From: Vibrio azureus
GTDB taxonomy: Bacteria; Pseudomonadota; Gammaproteobacteria; Enterobacterales; Vibrionaceae
Length of the DNA: 64,000 bases
Reading direction: 5' to 3'
Assembly: GCF_002849855.1 (NCBI RefSeq)
Contig: NZ_CP018616.1
Coordinates: 434,001-498,000, forward strand
Positions 11,467-22,856 of this stretch are shown piece after piece. Both the position numbers and the translations under genes were made by a program. Under the pieces are notes generated by a model. It had not been told where the DNA came from, did no database searches, and was given only the letters and a program-made list of their open reading frames with translations. Positions within the stretch are counted from its first letter, which is position 1, and the number at the start of each line of letters is the position of its first letter.

Positions 11467-11494
11467 TTGACATAGCTCAAAATAATGGTATCAT
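11467..11494 (+). promoter_or_regulatory. Promoter of lpxC
   Basis: TTGACA and TATCAT separated by 16 bp: a perfect -35 and a 5/6 -10. It lies 15 bp downstream of the ftsZ stop codon and would start near 11501, leaving a leader of about 50 nt before lpxC. Confidence 0.7.
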
Positions 11495-11496
11495 TC

Positions 11497-11520
11497 ACGG
11501 TCGGCGTTACAGGCGGCCGT
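11497..11520 (+). terminator. Hairpin at the ftsZ-lpxC junction (weak terminator or lpxC leader hairpin)
   Basis: ACGGTCG and CGGCCGT pair over 7 bp (one G-T) around a 10-base loop, followed by GTTTTAT. The short T-run makes it a weak terminator for read-through from ftsZ. Because it spans the inferred lpxC start site it may equally be part of the lpxC leader. Confidence 0.4.
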
Positions 11521-11551
11521 GTTTTATAGCCATTGTTAGAGAGGCAAGCAG

Positions 11552-12469
11552 ATGATCAGACAACGTACTCTGAAAGAAATAGTGAAAACAACTGGTGTGG
11601 GTCTCCACTCTGGTCGTAAAGTCACGCTTACTCTGCGCCCAGCTGCTGCAAATACAGGCATCATTTACCGTCGTACAGACGTGAATCCACCTGTTGATTT
11701 TCCAGCTGATCCCGCGTCTGTTCGTGACACTATGCTATGTACTGCACTAGTTAACGACGAAGGCGTACGTATTTCAACGGTTGAACACCTTAACGCAGCG
11801 CTTGCGGGCATGGGCATTGACAACATTATTGTTGAAGTTGATGCACCAGAAATTCCAATTATGGATGGCAGTGCAAGTCCGTTTGTTTATCTACTTCAAC
11901 AAGCGGGTATTGAGACACAAAACGCGCCTAAACGTTTCATCCGTATAAAGAAACCTGTTCGTTTTGAAGATGGCGATAAATGGGCCGAGTTCGTTCCATT
12001 TAACGGCTTCCGTATGGACTTTGAGATCGACTTTAACCATCCGGCTATTGAATCGGATGAGCAAAGACTTTTATTCGACTTTTCATCTCAAGGTTTTGCT
12101 CGTGAGATTTCACGTGCTCGCACGTTTGGTTTCATGCGTGATATCGAAAACCTTCAGTCGCAAAACTTGTGTTTAGGCGGTAGCTTTGATTGTGCCATCG
12201 TACTTGATGAATATCGCATTCTTAACGAAGAAGGTCTTCGCTTTGATAATGAGTTTGTTACTCACAAAGTACTAGACGCTATCGGTGATCTCTACATGTG
12301 TGGCCATGCCATCATTGGTGAGTTCCGTGCATATAAATCTGGTCATGGCCTGAACAACCAATTATTGCGTGCCATCCTTGCTGATCAAGAAGCATGGGAA
12401 TGGACGACCTTTGAAGAAGAAGCAGGTTCTCCGGTTGCTTTTGGCGATCCAAGTATGGTACTTGCGTAA
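11552..12469 (+). CDS. lpxC: UDP-3-O-acyl-N-acetylglucosamine deacetylase LpxC
   Basis: 305 residues, as in E. coli. Zinc-dependent deacetylase that catalyses the committed step of lipid A synthesis in the cytoplasm. Zinc ligands are recognisable: His79 in the STVEHL motif and the His and Asp of [11 protein letters not shown] near residue 238. The SGVGLHSG-type N-terminus (here TTGVGLHSG) is also present. It has its own strong promoter between ftsZ and itself and is closed by a strong bidirectional terminator. In E. coli, LpxC is controlled by FtsH proteolysis through its C-terminal tail; this tail ends GDPSMVLA. Confidence 0.98.
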   Translation: MIRQRTLKEIVKTTGVGLHSGRKVTLTLRPAAANTGIIYRRTDVNPPVDFPADPASVRDTMLCTALVNDEGVRISTVEHLNAALAGMGIDNIIVEVDAPEIPIMDGSASPFVYLLQQAGIETQNAPKRFIRIKKPVRFEDGDKWAEFVPFNGFRMDFEIDFNHPAIESDEQRLLFDFSSQGFAREISRARTFGFMRDIENLQSQNLCLGGSFDCAIVLDEYRILNEEGLRFDNEFVTHKVLDAIGDLYMCGHAIIGEFRAYKSGHGLNNQLLRAILADQEAWEWTTFEEEAGSPVAFGDPSMVLA

Positions 12470-12510
12470 TTCTTCTTTGCTCAAATCGCACTAAAAATAA
12501 ATTGCATGAA

Positions 12511-12541
12511 AAAAGCCAAGCATCTAGCTTGGCTTTTTTTT
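12511..12541. terminator. Bidirectional terminator between lpxC and dciA
   Basis: GCCAAGC and GCTTGGC form a 7-bp stem around ATCTA, flanked by an A-run on one side and a T-run of at least 8 on the other. It can stop both lpxC (plus) and dciA (minus). The dciA stop codon TAG lies inside the loop, so the dciA reading frame runs through one arm of the stem. Confidence 0.85.
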
Positions 12542-12991
12542 ATCCGTTTGTTTCGCCATTGCAGCCAGTCGTTTTAACCGATCCTGTATCTTGGGCGGCG
12601 CAACATCAGCAATAATCAGCAAGGAATCTGCCGCTGCTTGGCTTAAAGGCGGGCGCTTGGTTTTTTGCTCTTTACTTGCATGATTACGATATAAAGAAGG
12701 GTTGATTCTTACGTCGATACTGATGAGCTTAGCGTAGCCTTGTGTCCGAAGCTTGTTGAGGATCATCATTCGATCGTAATTGATCTTCATTTTGATCGCG
12801 GCACTTGAAACGTCAATTAAGAGCTGACCATGTCGAATATTGGCAACCCGGCAATGATCTGCCGTCCCGTTGGGCAGTATGGCTTGTAAAGCCTGATTTA
12901 ATTGTAAGATCTCTTCGGCATGCTGTTGAATCTGCTTAAATTGAGATTCAGCAATAAGAGTGTCGGTTAAGGTTGGACGGTGATCACGCAT
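12524..12991 (-). CDS. dciA: DUF721 family protein, DciA-type replicative helicase loader
   Basis: 155 residues with an N-terminal DUF721 fold (about residues 1-100, including the VANIRHGQLLIDVSSAAIKMKI beta-rich part) and a Lys-rich C-terminal tail. DUF721 proteins are DciA, the ancestral loader or operator of the replicative helicase DnaB, replaced in E. coli by the phage-derived DnaC. Work on vibrio DciA supports this role. It is convergent with lpxC and divergent from secA. The last codons form one arm of the shared terminator, so its end appears to be fixed by that structure. Confidence 0.85.
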   Translation of the reverse strand: MRDHRPTLTDTLIAESQFKQIQQHAEEILQLNQALQAILPNGTADHCRVANIRHGQLLIDVSSAAIKMKINYDRMMILNKLRTQGYAKLISIDVRINPSLYRNHASKEQKTKRPPLSQAAADSLLIIADVAPPKIQDRLKRLAAMAKQTDKKKPS

Positions 12992-13048
12992 AAGCCAATA
13001 TAAATTATCTAGGACCTTATCATTCTAGTGCAGGGCGGCAGATAGGTA

Positions 13049-13279
13049 TATACCCAAATGACTTCAAGATGCTTGATTTAGAGCTAATGTCGCTACCAAA
13101 AGGCGAGTATTCTTAGCTCTCAGGCTTTGTTAATGATTCTTAATGTAGAACCATGGTATCTACGAATCCTTGCCACGCCTCAAAACTAGGGTCTTCTCGC
13201 TGAACACGGTATCTTAAGGTTACTTGGGTACTAAGCGATATTATTAGTTGGGTGTGGATAATAGAGTTATTTGGGTATA
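13049..13279. repeat. TATACCC-type palindromic intergenic repeat, copy A (231 bp)
   Basis: The left end TATACCCAAATGACT is matched by the inverted right end AGTTATTTGGGTATA (14 of 15 bases). An additional internal end (TTACTTGGGTA) lies at 13220-13230. The interior shares CTCTCAGGCTTTGTTAA and CTCGCTGAACAC segments with copy B at 52932. It is non-coding and lies between dciA and secA. Relative to copy B it lacks an internal module of about 100 bp. Confidence 0.8.
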
Positions 13280-13630
13280 CAGGCTATTTGCATCTCTTGG
13301 TAAATGAAGCATAAGCGTTACATAAATGAAGTCTATCTTTTAAAAAATACTGACTTTATCTCTTCAAGCTTGTGTCATAATAGCGCTTCAGTCATCAATT
13401 TGTCTAAAAACTCCTGAGTGCTTCAAACAAATGCGTCTATTTATGGTCGTCAGGAAGAAAAATCCTTACACTAAGCCACATTGTTTCAATTTTTGACCTT
13501 GAAATACGCATGTTTGGACTCAATATCTGAAATAATGATTTATCTCAGTATTCTTAGTTACAAACTGGTAGAGACTGAAGGCATTACGAGTAGATCGGGA
13601 ACGGTCTGATGAAAGAGAGATTCACAAAAA
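13280..13630 (+). promoter_or_regulatory. secA upstream region and leader
   Basis: No convincing gene is seen. A -10-like CATAAT preceded by TGTG stands at 13376-13381 (weak -35). A 6-bp hairpin closed by a GGAA tetraloop (AGATCG/CGGTCT, 13592-13607) lies just upstream of the secA ribosome binding site. A secM gene, which precedes secA in E. coli, is absent; the only short frames here are about 21 and 24 codons without good ribosome binding sites. Confidence 0.4.
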
Positions 13631-16357
13631 ATGATAACTAAGCTACTGACAAAAGTGATTGGCAGTCGCAACGACCGAACACTGCGCCGCCTTAGAAAAA
13701 TTGTAAAAGAGATCAATAATTACGAACCAACGTTTGAAGCACTGTCTGACGAAGAACTTAAAGCCAAAACGGTAGAGTTCCGTGAGCGTCTAGAAAAAGG
13801 CGAAACTCTTGATAATCTTCTACCAGAAGCCTTTGCTACCGTTCGTGAAGCATCTAAACGTGTTTATGGTATGCGCCATTTTGATGTTCAGCTTATTGGT
13901 GGCATGGTGCTCAATGCTGGTCAAATTGCTGAAATGCGAACAGGTGAAGGTAAAACACTCACAGCAACCTTACCGGCCTATTTAAATGCACTGCCCGGTA
14001 AAGGTGTTCACATTGTAACAGTGAACGATTACCTTGCTAAGCGTGATGCAGAGACTAACCGTCCTTTGTTTGAGTTTTTAGGCATGACGGTGGGTATCAA
14101 CGTACCAAATATGGCTCCTCAGGCTAAGAAAGAAGCATACCAAGCAGATATCCTTTACGGAACGAACAACGAGTTCGGCTTTGACTACCTTCGTGATAAT
14201 ATGGCTTTCCGCACAGAAGACCGTGTCCAGCGTGAACGCTTCTTCGCTGTTGTCGATGAAGTAGACTCGATTCTTATTGACGAAGCGCGTACGCCTCTTA
14301 TCATCTCTGGTCCTGCTGAAGATAGCTCTGATCTATATACTCGTATCAACCTGCTGATTCCGCATTTAGAAATTCAAGATAAAGAAGACTCTGAAGAGTA
14401 CCGTGGTGATGGTCACTACACCATGGACGAAAAGTCTAAGCAAGTTCACTTAACCGAAAACGGTCAGGAATTTGTTGAAGAGCTACTCGTAAAAAATGGT
14501 TTGATGGAAGAAGGCGATACACTTTACTCTCCGACGAATATCAGCCTACTTCATCACGTTAATGCTGCACTTCGCGCTCATGTTCTGTTTGAACGTAACG
14601 TTGACTATATCGTTAGCGATGAAGGCGAAGTGGTTATCGTTGACGAACATACTGGCCGTACGATGCCAGGTCGTCGCTGGTCTGAAGGTCTACACCAAGC
14701 GGTTGAGGCTAAAGAAGGCGTTAAGATTCAAAACGAAAACCAGACGCTGGCTTCGATCACCTTCCAGAATTACTTCCGTCTCTACCATAAGCTGTCTGGT
14801 ATGACGGGTACGGCAGATACAGAAGCCTTTGAATTCCAGTCCATTTATAATTTGGAAACGGTTGTTATTCCGACCAACAAGCCAATGCAACGTAACGATA
14901 TGCCAGATATGGTTTATCGAACGGAAGCTGAGAAATTTGCAGCGATCATCGAAGACATTAAAGCGCGTGTAGAAAAGGGGCAACCTTCTCTTGTTGGTAC
15001 GGTTTCTATCGAGAAGTCAGAACTGTTGTCTAATGCACTAAAAAAAGCAAAGATTAAACACAATGTACTCAACGCCAAGTTCCACGAGCGTGAAGCTGAA
15101 ATTGTTGCTGAAGCCGGGACTCCAGGTGCCGTAACGATCGCAACCAACATGGCGGGTCGTGGTACTGATATCGTGTTGGGTGGTAGCTGGCAAGCAAAAG
15201 TTGAAGCATTACAAGATCCGACTAAAGAACAGATCGACGCGATTAAAGCAGAATGGAAACAGATCCACGATCAAGTACTGGAAGCGGGTGGTTTGCATAT
15301 TATCGGTACAGAGCGTCACGAATCTCGTCGTATCGATAACCAGTTACGTGGTCGTTCAGGTCGTCAAGGGGACGCGGGTTCTTCTCGTTTCTACTTATCG
15401 ATGGAAGACTCATTACTGCGTATCTTCACTTCGGACCGCATGGCGAGCATTATTCAAAGTGGTATGGAAGAAGGTGAAGCGATCGAATCTAAGATGCTTT
15501 CCCGCTCAATTGAAAAAGCTCAGCGTAAAGTAGAAGGTCGTAACTTCGATATCCGTAAACAGTTACTTGAATACGATGATGTTGCTAACGATCAACGTAA
15601 GGTTGTTTACGAGCTTCGTGATGAACTGATGGGTACTGATGACATCAGCGATATGATTGAGCATAATCGTGAAGATGTTATTTCCGCTGTGATCGACGAA
15701 TACATCCCACCGCAGTCATTAGAAGATATGTGGGATACTGAAGGCCTGCAAGAGCGTCTGAAAGCGGACTTTGACTTGGATGCACCAATCAAACAGTGGC
15801 TTGAAGCGGATGACAAGCTATATGAAGAAGCGTTACGTGAAAAAATCTTCAATTTAGCCGTTGATGCTTACAAAGCGAAAGAAGACATTGTTGGTGCCCA
15901 AGTACTGCGTAACTTTGAAAAATCCGTGATGCTTCAAACGTTAGACACACTTTGGAAGGAGCACTTATCTGCGATGGATCACCTGCGTCAAGGTATTCAT
16001 CTTCGTGGGTATGCTCAAAAGAACCCGAAACAAGAGTACAAACGTGAGTCTTTTGAATTGTTTGAAGAGCTACTCGAAGCACTAAAATCGGATGTCATTA
16101 CCGTACTATCACGTGTTAGAGTGCAGCAGCAAGAAGAAGTAGAGCGTATGGAAGAGCAGCGTCGAGCACAAGCTGAAGAAGCGGCTCGTCATGCTCATGC
16201 TCAACATGCTGATGCGCAAAATCAACTTGCTTCTGATGAGGCCGAACAAGGCACTAACCAGCCAGTGGTTCGTGATGAACGTAAAGTAGGACGTAATGAG
16301 CCTTGCCCATGTGGTAGTGGCAAAAAGTACAAACAGTGTCACGGTAAGATTGATTAA
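13631..16357 (+). CDS. secA: Protein translocase ATPase SecA
   Basis: 908 residues. Motor ATPase that drives unfolded preproteins through SecYEG. Walker A is MRTGEGKTL near residue 103, the DEAD-like Walker B is [20 protein letters not shown] near residue 206, and the helicase motif is [23 protein letters not shown] near residue 570. A Gln/Glu/Ala/His-rich linker leads to the C-terminal zinc domain [14 protein letters not shown], which binds SecB and lipids. The ATG has a modest GAGAGA ribosome binding site. It is followed by a terminator, so it is monocistronic unless mutT is read through. Confidence 0.99.
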   Translation: MITKLLTKVIGSRNDRTLRRLRKIVKEINNYEPTFEALSDEELKAKTVEFRERLEKGETLDNLLPEAFATVREASKRVYGMRHFDVQLIGGMVLNAGQIAEMRTGEGKTLTATLPAYLNALPGKGVHIVTVNDYLAKRDAETNRPLFEFLGMTVGINVPNMAPQAKKEAYQADILYGTNNEFGFDYLRDNMAFRTEDRVQRERFFAVVDEVDSILIDEARTPLIISGPAEDSSDLYTRINLLIPHLEIQDKEDSEEYRGDGHYTMDEKSKQVHLTENGQEFVEELLVKNGLMEEGDTLYSPTNISLLHHVNAALRAHVLFERNVDYIVSDEGEVVIVDEHTGRTMPGRRWSEGLHQAVEAKEGVKIQNENQTLASITFQNYFRLYHKLSGMTGTADTEAFEFQSIYNLETVVIPTNKPMQRNDMPDMVYRTEAEKFAAIIEDIKARVEKGQPSLVGTVSIEKSELLSNALKKAKIKHNVLNAKFHEREAEIVAEAGTPGAVTIATNMAGRGTDIVLGGSWQAKVEALQDPTKEQIDAIKAEWKQIHDQVLEAGGLHIIGTERHESRRIDNQLRGRSGRQGDAGSSRFYLSMEDSLLRIFTSDRMASIIQSGMEEGEAIESKMLSRSIEKAQRKVEGRNFDIRKQLLEYDDVANDQRKVVYELRDELMGTDDISDMIEHNREDVISAVIDEYIPPQSLEDMWDTEGLQERLKADFDLDAPIKQWLEADDKLYEEALREKIFNLAVDAYKAKEDIVGAQVLRNFEKSVMLQTLDTLWKEHLSAMDHLRQGIHLRGYAQKNPKQEYKRESFELFEELLEALKSDVITVLSRVRVQQQEEVERMEEQRRAQAEEAARHAHAQHADAQNQLASDEAEQGTNQPVVRDERKVGRNEPCPCGSGKKYKQCHGKID

Positions 16358-16376
16358 TTTCTTCGAACCTATTATT

Positions 16377-16403
16377 AAAAGAGTCGCTTAGGCGGCTCTT
16401 TTT
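16377..16403 (+). terminator. Terminator after secA
   Basis: GAGTCGC and GCGGCTC pair over 7 bp (one G-T) around a TTAG loop, with an A-run before and a T-run after. Confidence 0.75.
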
Positions 16404-16429
16404 GTATCAATAGTATTAGGACTATTTTC

Positions 16430-16828
16430 ATGAAAAGAATTCATATAGTTGCGGCGATCATCTTAAACTCAGACAAATCGCAAATCTTTATCACTAAACG
16501 TCCCGATGATAAACACAAAGGGGGCTTTTGGGAATTTCCTGGAGGAAAAGTGGAGCAAGATGAAACGATTGAACAGGCAATGAATCGTGAACTTGAAGAA
16601 GAAATTGGTATCACCGTAACAGAGCAAGCGTTATATGAGCACTTGCAATATGATTACCCAGATAAGTCGCTGAAATTTGATTTTATGCTGGTGTCTCAAT
16701 TCGACAACCAGCCTTATGGTCGCGAAGGTCAACAAGGGCAATGGGTCGATGTTGCTGCCTTGGCTGACTATGCCTTCCCTGAAGCAAATCTGCCTATCGT
16801 AAAACGGGTTGTTAAAGAGTTTTCCTAA
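16430..16828 (+). CDS. mutT: 8-oxo-dGTP diphosphatase MutT (Nudix hydrolase)
   Basis: 132 residues. It removes mutagenic 8-oxo-dGTP from the nucleotide pool. The complete Nudix box is seen at about residues 38-60: GG..VE..E followed by RELEEEIGI. Vibrio and E. coli mutT both follow secA, which supports assignment as true MutT rather than another Nudix protein. The start ATG lies 27 bp after the secA terminator T-run. The next gene here is dapB, 111 bp downstream, with no terminator between them. Confidence 0.93.
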   Translation: MKRIHIVAAIILNSDKSQIFITKRPDDKHKGGFWEFPGGKVEQDETIEQAMNRELEEEIGITVTEQALYEHLQYDYPDKSLKFDFMLVSQFDNQPYGREGQQGQWVDVAALADYAFPEANLPIVKRVVKEFS

Positions 16829-16870
16829 CGCCACGCGAACGACCTTGAGGTTAACTCGGGATATTGTTAG

Positions 16871-17749
<879 letters not shown>

Positions 17750-17764
17750 TTACATAAGTATTCG

Positions 17765-17786
17765 CCGGCGTTAGCCGGTTTTTTTT
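17765..17786 (+). terminator. Terminator after dapB
   Basis: CCGGC and GCCGG form a 5-bp GC stem with a GTTA loop, followed by eight T. Confidence 0.85.
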
Positions 17787-18040
17787 ATCTGAAATAAATC
17801 CCTAGTAAATAACACTGATTAAATGTATTCAATTTAACCTAAGTTTGGTTTTGATTTTGGGTATTTTGGTGTTTATTTTTGTTTAGTTTGTTAAAAATTA
17901 CACTTAACTTTGATTTGTTATCGTTTGCTTTCAAAATTGACTGTTTGGAGGCTTCGTAAAGTGTGGTTAATTTGTAAAATACAAAAAAGAATGAATTTAA
18001 AACGATTTTAGATAGATTAAGCTTGTGTTTTTGACTGCTT
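17787..18040. other. AT-rich non-coding stretch before carAB
   Basis: Strongly AT-rich DNA with no supported gene. The one open frame here (minus strand, about 73 codons) is Lys/Asn/Gln-rich and looks like an artefact of base composition. The stretch could bind H-NS or act as an UP-element-rich promoter-proximal region, but nothing specific is seen. Confidence 0.4.
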
Positions 18041-18070
18041 TTGTATTGATATGTGCCCACTTCGTATAAA
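18041..18070 (+). promoter_or_regulatory. Candidate upstream carAB promoter
   Basis: TTGTAT and TATAAA separated by 18 bp, 55 bp upstream of a stronger promoter. E. coli carAB has tandem promoters controlled by pyrimidines (P1) and arginine (P2), so a tandem arrangement is plausible here. Confidence 0.35.
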
Positions 18071-18095
18071 AATACAATTTATTTTTTGGTTGTTA

Positions 18096-18124
18096 TTGAC
18101 AGTTTCAAAGTGTGTCATTAGAAT
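18096..18124 (+). promoter_or_regulatory. Main carAB promoter
   Basis: TTGACA and TAGAAT separated by 17 bp, giving a start near 18131 and a leader of about 100 nt. A sequence resembling an ArgR half-operator (TGAAT-TTTT-ATTC, 18206-18218) lies far downstream and next to the ribosome binding site. It is too far from the promoter to be a classical operator. Confidence 0.7.
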
Positions 18125-18229
18125 ATCGCCAATTTGTCAAAAATACCTGTTAATGTGAGTTATCAAGGTAAAGTTAGGCAGGTTTGCACATTTATATCTT
18201 ATTTTTGAATTTTTATTCTGGAGGTTGTC

Positions 18230-19369
18230 TTGGGTAAACTAGCACTGTTGGTCCTAGAAGATGGGACGGTGTTTCACGGAGTGTCCATTGGCGCAGAGGG
18301 TATTTCCGTTGGTGAAGTTGTTTTTAATACTTCGATGACCGGCTATCAAGAAATTCTTACTGATCCTTCCTATTCTCAACAAATCGTTACTCTTACTTAT
18401 CCTCACATTGGCAACACCGGAACCAACTCCGAAGACGAAGAATCCTCTTCCATTCATGCACAAGGCCTTGTGATTCGCGATCTCCCTCTTATCGCTTCTA
18501 ACTTCCGAAATGAACAATCCCTTTCTGATTACCTTAAAGCGCAAAACATTGTTGGTATTGCTGACATTGATACACGCAAACTCACTCGTATTCTGCGTGA
18601 GAAAGGTGCTCAAAATGGCTGTCTTGTAGCGGGCAATAATTTAGATGAAGCTTTGGCACTTGCGAAGGCGAAAGAATTCCCAGGCTTAAAAGGAATGGAT
18701 CTTGCGAAAGAGGTTACAACAAAAGAAGCGTATCAGTGGAAACAAGGTTCGTGGACGCTTGAAGGTGGGCTTCCAGAAGCGCAAGATGACAGCGAACTGC
18801 CTTATCACGTTGTGGCCTACGACTTCGGTGCCAAGCGAAACATCTTACGTATGCTGGTTGACCGAGGATGCCGCCTAACCGTTGTTCCTGCTGAAACATC
18901 TGCTGAAGAAGTGCTTGCACTAAACCCAGACGGTGTATTCCTTTCAAATGGTCCTGGCGACCCAGAACCATGTACTTACGCGATTGAAGCGACCAAAGTT
19001 TTCCTAGACAAAAATATTCCTATCTTTGGTATCTGCCTTGGTCACCAAATTCTTGCACTGGCGTCTGGTGCAAAAACGGTCAAGATGAAATTTGGTCATC
19101 ATGGTGCCAACCATCCAGTTAAAGACTTGGAGCGTAATGTTGTGATGATTACCTCGCAAAACCACGGTTTTGCAGCAGACGAAGCAACACTACCAGAAAA
19201 CCTACGTGCTACTCACGTATCGCTATTTGATGGCTCTTTGCAAGGTATTCACCGCACTGACAAGCCAGCATTTAGCTTCCAAGGTCACCCAGAAGCGAGT
19301 CCTGGTCCACACGATGCAGCACCGCTATTTGACCACTTTATCGAACTAATCAAAAAACACAGCGCTTAA
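18230..19369 (+). CDS. carA: Carbamoyl phosphate synthase small (glutaminase) subunit CarA
   Basis: 379 residues. It hydrolyses glutamine and delivers ammonia to CarB for carbamoyl phosphate, the precursor of arginine and pyrimidines. The N-terminal CPSase small-chain domain contains [17 protein letters not shown]. The class I amidotransferase domain has the nucleophile in GICLGHQ and the His/Glu of [13 protein letters not shown]. The start is TTG at 18230 with a GGAGG ribosome binding site 5 bases upstream; no ATG or GTG fits better. carB follows after 16 bp. Confidence 0.97.
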   Translation: MGKLALLVLEDGTVFHGVSIGAEGISVGEVVFNTSMTGYQEILTDPSYSQQIVTLTYPHIGNTGTNSEDEESSSIHAQGLVIRDLPLIASNFRNEQSLSDYLKAQNIVGIADIDTRKLTRILREKGAQNGCLVAGNNLDEALALAKAKEFPGLKGMDLAKEVTTKEAYQWKQGSWTLEGGLPEAQDDSELPYHVVAYDFGAKRNILRMLVDRGCRLTVVPAETSAEEVLALNPDGVFLSNGPGDPEPCTYAIEATKVFLDKNIPIFGICLGHQILALASGAKTVKMKFGHHGANHPVKDLERNVVMITSQNHGFAADEATLPENLRATHVSLFDGSLQGIHRTDKPAFSFQGHPEASPGPHDAAPLFDHFIELIKKHSA

Positions 19370-19385
19370 TTCGGAGTAGTAGATA

Positions 19386-22300
19386 ATGCCAAAACGTACT
19401 GACATTCAAAGTATTCTTATTCTTGGTGCTGGTCCGATTGTTATCGGTCAGGCATGTGAGTTTGACTACTCTGGCGCACAAGCATGTAAAGCACTGCGTG
19501 AAGAGGGTTACCGAGTTATCCTAGTTAACTCCAACCCTGCAACTATTATGACTGACCCAGATATGGCGGATGCAACTTACATTGAGCCAATTCAATGGGA
19601 AGTGGTACGCAATATCATTGAAAAAGAACGTCCAGATGCAGTATTGCCTACTATGGGCGGTCAGACGGCACTTAACTGTGCTCTTGATCTAGAGAAACAC
19701 GGTGTTCTTGAAGAGTTCGGTGTTGAGATGATTGGTGCGACTGCTGACGCAATCGACAAAGCGGAAGACCGTTCTCGTTTCGATAAAGCGATGAAGTCTA
19801 TCGGCCTTGAGTGTCCGCGTGCAGATACTGCAAAAACGATGGAAGAGGCTTACGCTGTACTCGATATGGTTGGCTTCCCATGTATCATCCGTCCATCATT
19901 TACTATGGGTGGTACTGGCGGTGGTATCGCATACAACAAAGAAGAGTTCGAAGAAATCTGTCGTCGCGGTCTAGACCTATCTCCAACCAACGAACTACTA
20001 ATCGATGAATCACTGATCGGTTGGAAAGAGTACGAAATGGAAGTGGTTCGTGACAAAGCGGACAACTGTATTATCGTATGTGCGATTGAAAACTTCGACC
20101 CAATGGGCATCCACACGGGTGACTCAATCACGGTTGCACCTGCGCAAACACTAACAGACAAAGAATACCAGTTGATGCGTAACGCATCTCTAGCAGTACT
20201 GCGTGAGATTGGCGTTGAAACGGGTGGTTCTAACGTACAGTTTGGTATCAACCCGAAAGATGGCCGTATGGTTATCATCGAGATGAACCCACGTGTATCT
20301 CGCTCTTCTGCTCTAGCATCTAAAGCAACAGGTTTCCCAATCGCTAAGATTGCAGCGAAACTGGCGGTTGGCTTCACGCTAGATGAGCTAATGAACGACA
20401 TCACGGGCGGTGCTACGCCAGCATCATTCGAACCAACCATCGACTACGTAGTCACTAAGATTCCTCGTTTTAACTTCGAGAAATTTGCAGGTGCTAACGA
20501 CCGTCTAACGACGCAAATGAAGTCCGTTGGTGAGGTGATGGCTATCGGCCGTAACCAACAAGAATCTCTACAAAAAGCACTTCGCGGTCTAGAAGTTGGC
20601 GCGACAGGCTTTGACGAGATGGTTGACCTAGATGCGCCAGATGCACTGACGAAAATCCGTCATGAGCTGAAAGAAGCAGGCGCAGAGCGTATTTGGTACA
20701 TCGCGGATGCATTCCGTGCAGGTATGTCAGTAGATGGCGTATTCAACCTAACGCAAATCGACCGTTGGTTCCTCGTTCAAATCGAAGACCTCGTGAAACT
20801 TGAGCAAGAGCTAAAAGTAAAAGGCTTTGCTGGTCTGAATAAAGAAGAACTTAACAAGCTGAAACGTAAAGGTTTTGCTGATGCGCGCCTATCTAAGATT
20901 CTAGGTGTAGCGGAAAGTGAAATCCGTCGTCTACGTGACCAGTACGATATTCACCCAGTGTACAAGCGCGTTGATACGTGTGCGGCTGAGTTCTCATCTG
21001 ATACAGCTTACATGTACTCATCTTACGATGACGAGTGTGAAGCAAACCCAACAGACAAAGACAAGATCATGATTCTTGGTGGTGGTCCAAACCGTATCGG
21101 CCAAGGTATCGAATTTGACTACTGTTGTGTACATGCATCACTAGCTCTACGCGAAGATGGTTATGAGACTATCATGGTTAACTGTAACCCTGAGACAGTT
21201 TCAACAGATTACGACACATCTGACCGTCTGTACTTCGAACCAGTAACTCTGGAAGACGTACTAGCAATCGCTCGTGTTGAGAAGCCAAAAGGCGTTATCG
21301 TTCAGTACGGTGGTCAAACACCACTTAAACTGGCTCGCGCACTTGAAGCGGCTGGCGTGCCAATCATCGGTACTAGCCCAGATGCAATCGACCGTGCAGA
21401 AGACCGTGAGCGTTTCCAAGTTGCTGTTGACCGTCTAGGCCTTCTACAGCCAGAGAACGCAACAGTCACTACGATGGAACAAGCGGTAGAGAAATCTCGT
21501 GAAATCGGTTACCCACTGGTTGTACGCCCTTCTTACGTACTTGGTGGTCGAGCGATGGAAATCGTATACGACGAGCAAGACCTACGTCGCTACTTCAACG
21601 AAGCAGTAAGCGTATCGAACGAATCGCCAGTTCTGCTTGATAGCTTCCTAGACGACGCTGTTGAAGTGGATATCGATGCTATCTGTGACGGTGAGCGTGT
21701 GGTTATCGGCGGTATCATGGAGCACATCGAACAAGCAGGTGTTCACTCAGGTGACTCGGCATGTTCTCTTCCTGCATACACGCTAAGCCAAGAAATCCAA
21801 GATGTAATGCGTGAGCAAGTTGAAAAGCTGGCGTTCGAGTTGGGTGTTCGTGGTCTGATGAATACGCAGTTTGCGGTTAAGAACAACCAAGTATACCTAA
21901 TCGAGGTAAACCCTCGTGCAGCGCGTACGGTACCGTTCGTATCGAAAGCTACGGGTGCGCCAATCGCTAAGATTGCCGCGCGTGTAATGGCGGGTCAATC
22001 TCTTGAAGCTCAAGGCTTTACGAAAGAAATCATCCCACCGTACTACTCAGTAAAAGAAGTCGTACTGCCTTTTAACAAGTTCCCTGGTGTTGACCCACTA
22101 TTAGGCCCAGAAATGCGCTCTACTGGTGAAGTGATGGGTGTAGGTGCAACGTTTGCAGAAGCTTACGCGAAAGCAGAACTGGGTTGTGGCAACATTTACC
22201 CAGAAGGTGGTCGTGCACTACTGTCTGTTCGTGAAGGCGACAAAGAGCGCGTTGTTGACCTTGCGTCTAAGCTATCTAAGCTTGGTTACCAGCTGGATGC

Positions 22301-22619
22301 AACACACGGTACAGCAGTTATTCTCGGCGAAGCGGGTATTAACCCACGTCTAGTAAACAAAGTACACGAAGGTCGTCCTCACATTCTTGACCGTATCAAG
22401 AACAACGAGTACACCTACATCGTGAATACTGCCGCTGGCCGTCAAGCGATTGAGGACTCAAAAGTTCTACGTCGTGGTGCGCTTGCTGAGAAAGTGAACT
22501 ACACGACAACGTTAAACGCGGCATTCGCAACATGCATGGCGCACACGGCAGACGCGAAGAGCACAGTAACTTCGGTTCAAGAGCTACACGCAAAAGTGAA
22601 AGCGAGCTTAGAAGCGTAA
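19386..22619 (+). CDS. carB: Carbamoyl phosphate synthase large subunit CarB
   Basis: 1077 residues. The synthetase subunit has two homologous ATP-grasp halves, N-terminal carboxy-phosphate ([20 protein letters not shown]) and C-terminal carbamate ([19 protein letters not shown], near residue 560). These are separated by an oligomerisation domain and followed by an MGS-like allosteric domain (about 940-1077) that binds UMP and IMP/ornithine in E. coli. The codon usage is markedly more biased (GAA, CGT, AAC, CTA) than in the dcw genes, as expected for high expression. It is co-transcribed with carA and closed by a strong terminator. Confidence 0.99.
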   Translation: MPKRTDIQSILILGAGPIVIGQACEFDYSGAQACKALREEGYRVILVNSNPATIMTDPDMADATYIEPIQWEVVRNIIEKERPDAVLPTMGGQTALNCALDLEKHGVLEEFGVEMIGATADAIDKAEDRSRFDKAMKSIGLECPRADTAKTMEEAYAVLDMVGFPCIIRPSFTMGGTGGGIAYNKEEFEEICRRGLDLSPTNELLIDESLIGWKEYEMEVVRDKADNCIIVCAIENFDPMGIHTGDSITVAPAQTLTDKEYQLMRNASLAVLREIGVETGGSNVQFGINPKDGRMVIIEMNPRVSRSSALASKATGFPIAKIAAKLAVGFTLDELMNDITGGATPASFEPTIDYVVTKIPRFNFEKFAGANDRLTTQMKSVGEVMAIGRNQQESLQKALRGLEVGATGFDEMVDLDAPDALTKIRHELKEAGAERIWYIADAFRAGMSVDGVFNLTQIDRWFLVQIEDLVKLEQELKVKGFAGLNKEELNKLKRKGFADARLSKILGVAESEIRRLRDQYDIHPVYKRVDTCAAEFSSDTAYMYSSYDDECEANPTDKDKIMILGGGPNRIGQGIEFDYCCVHASLALREDGYETIMVNCNPETVSTDYDTSDRLYFEPVTLEDVLAIARVEKPKGVIVQYGGQTPLKLARALEAAGVPIIGTSPDAIDRAEDRERFQVAVDRLGLLQPENATVTTMEQAVEKSREIGYPLVVRPSYVLGGRAMEIVYDEQDLRRYFNEAVSVSNESPVLLDSFLDDAVEVDIDAICDGERVVIGGIMEHIEQAGVHSGDSACSLPAYTLSQEIQDVMREQVEKLAFELGVRGLMNTQFAVKNNQVYLIEVNPRAARTVPFVSKATGAPIAKIAARVMAGQSLEAQGFTKEIIPPYYSVKEVVLPFNKFPGVDPLLGPEMRSTGEVMGVGATFAEAYAKAELGCGNIYPEGGRALLSVREGDKERVVDLASKLSKLGYQLDATHGTAVILGEAGINPRLVNKVHEGRPHILDRIKNNEYTYIVNTAAGRQAIEDSKVLRRGALAEKVNYTTTLNAAFATCMAHTADAKSTVTSVQELHAKVKASLEA

Positions 22620-22669
22620 TAGATAAAAATCAGTAAGCCTGTAAAGTAGGGCTTATAGACAACCTCGTT

Positions 22670-22696
22670 GCCCGCTCAGTTGAGCGGGCTTTTTTT
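22670..22696 (+). terminator. Terminator after carAB
   Basis: GCCCGCTC and GAGCGGGC form an 8-bp GC-rich stem with an AGTT loop, followed by seven T. Confidence 0.9.
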
Positions 22697-22732
22697 GTCT
22701 TAAATCATTGCTCTAATCTGTTCGCTTCAGTT

Positions 22733-22747
22733 AACCGAGACTCGGTT
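22733..22747. promoter_or_regulatory. Perfect inverted repeat upstream of the TSUP gene
   Basis: AACCGAG-A-CTCGGTT, 7-bp arms with a single central base, 110 bp upstream of the TSUP start. It looks like an operator. The likely regulator is not in this window. Confidence 0.35.
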
Positions 22748-22856
22748 CAGTCATGAAAAAAAGGAATAGATCAGTGTCTAGACTTTCCATTTTCTCCTAA
22801 CTCAATCAGTGTTAATGTACTCGCAATTGTTACTTTTATAATTAGTGAGTGGTTAG

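Noticed and set aside
13431..13610. SecM-like leader peptide before secA (21- and 24-codon frames)
   Set aside because: Neither has a Shine-Dalgarno sequence, signal peptide or an arrest-like motif.
19850..20440. 196-codon open frame antisense to carB
   Set aside because: Shadow of a highly codon-biased gene; Ser/Ile-rich composition and no ribosome binding site.
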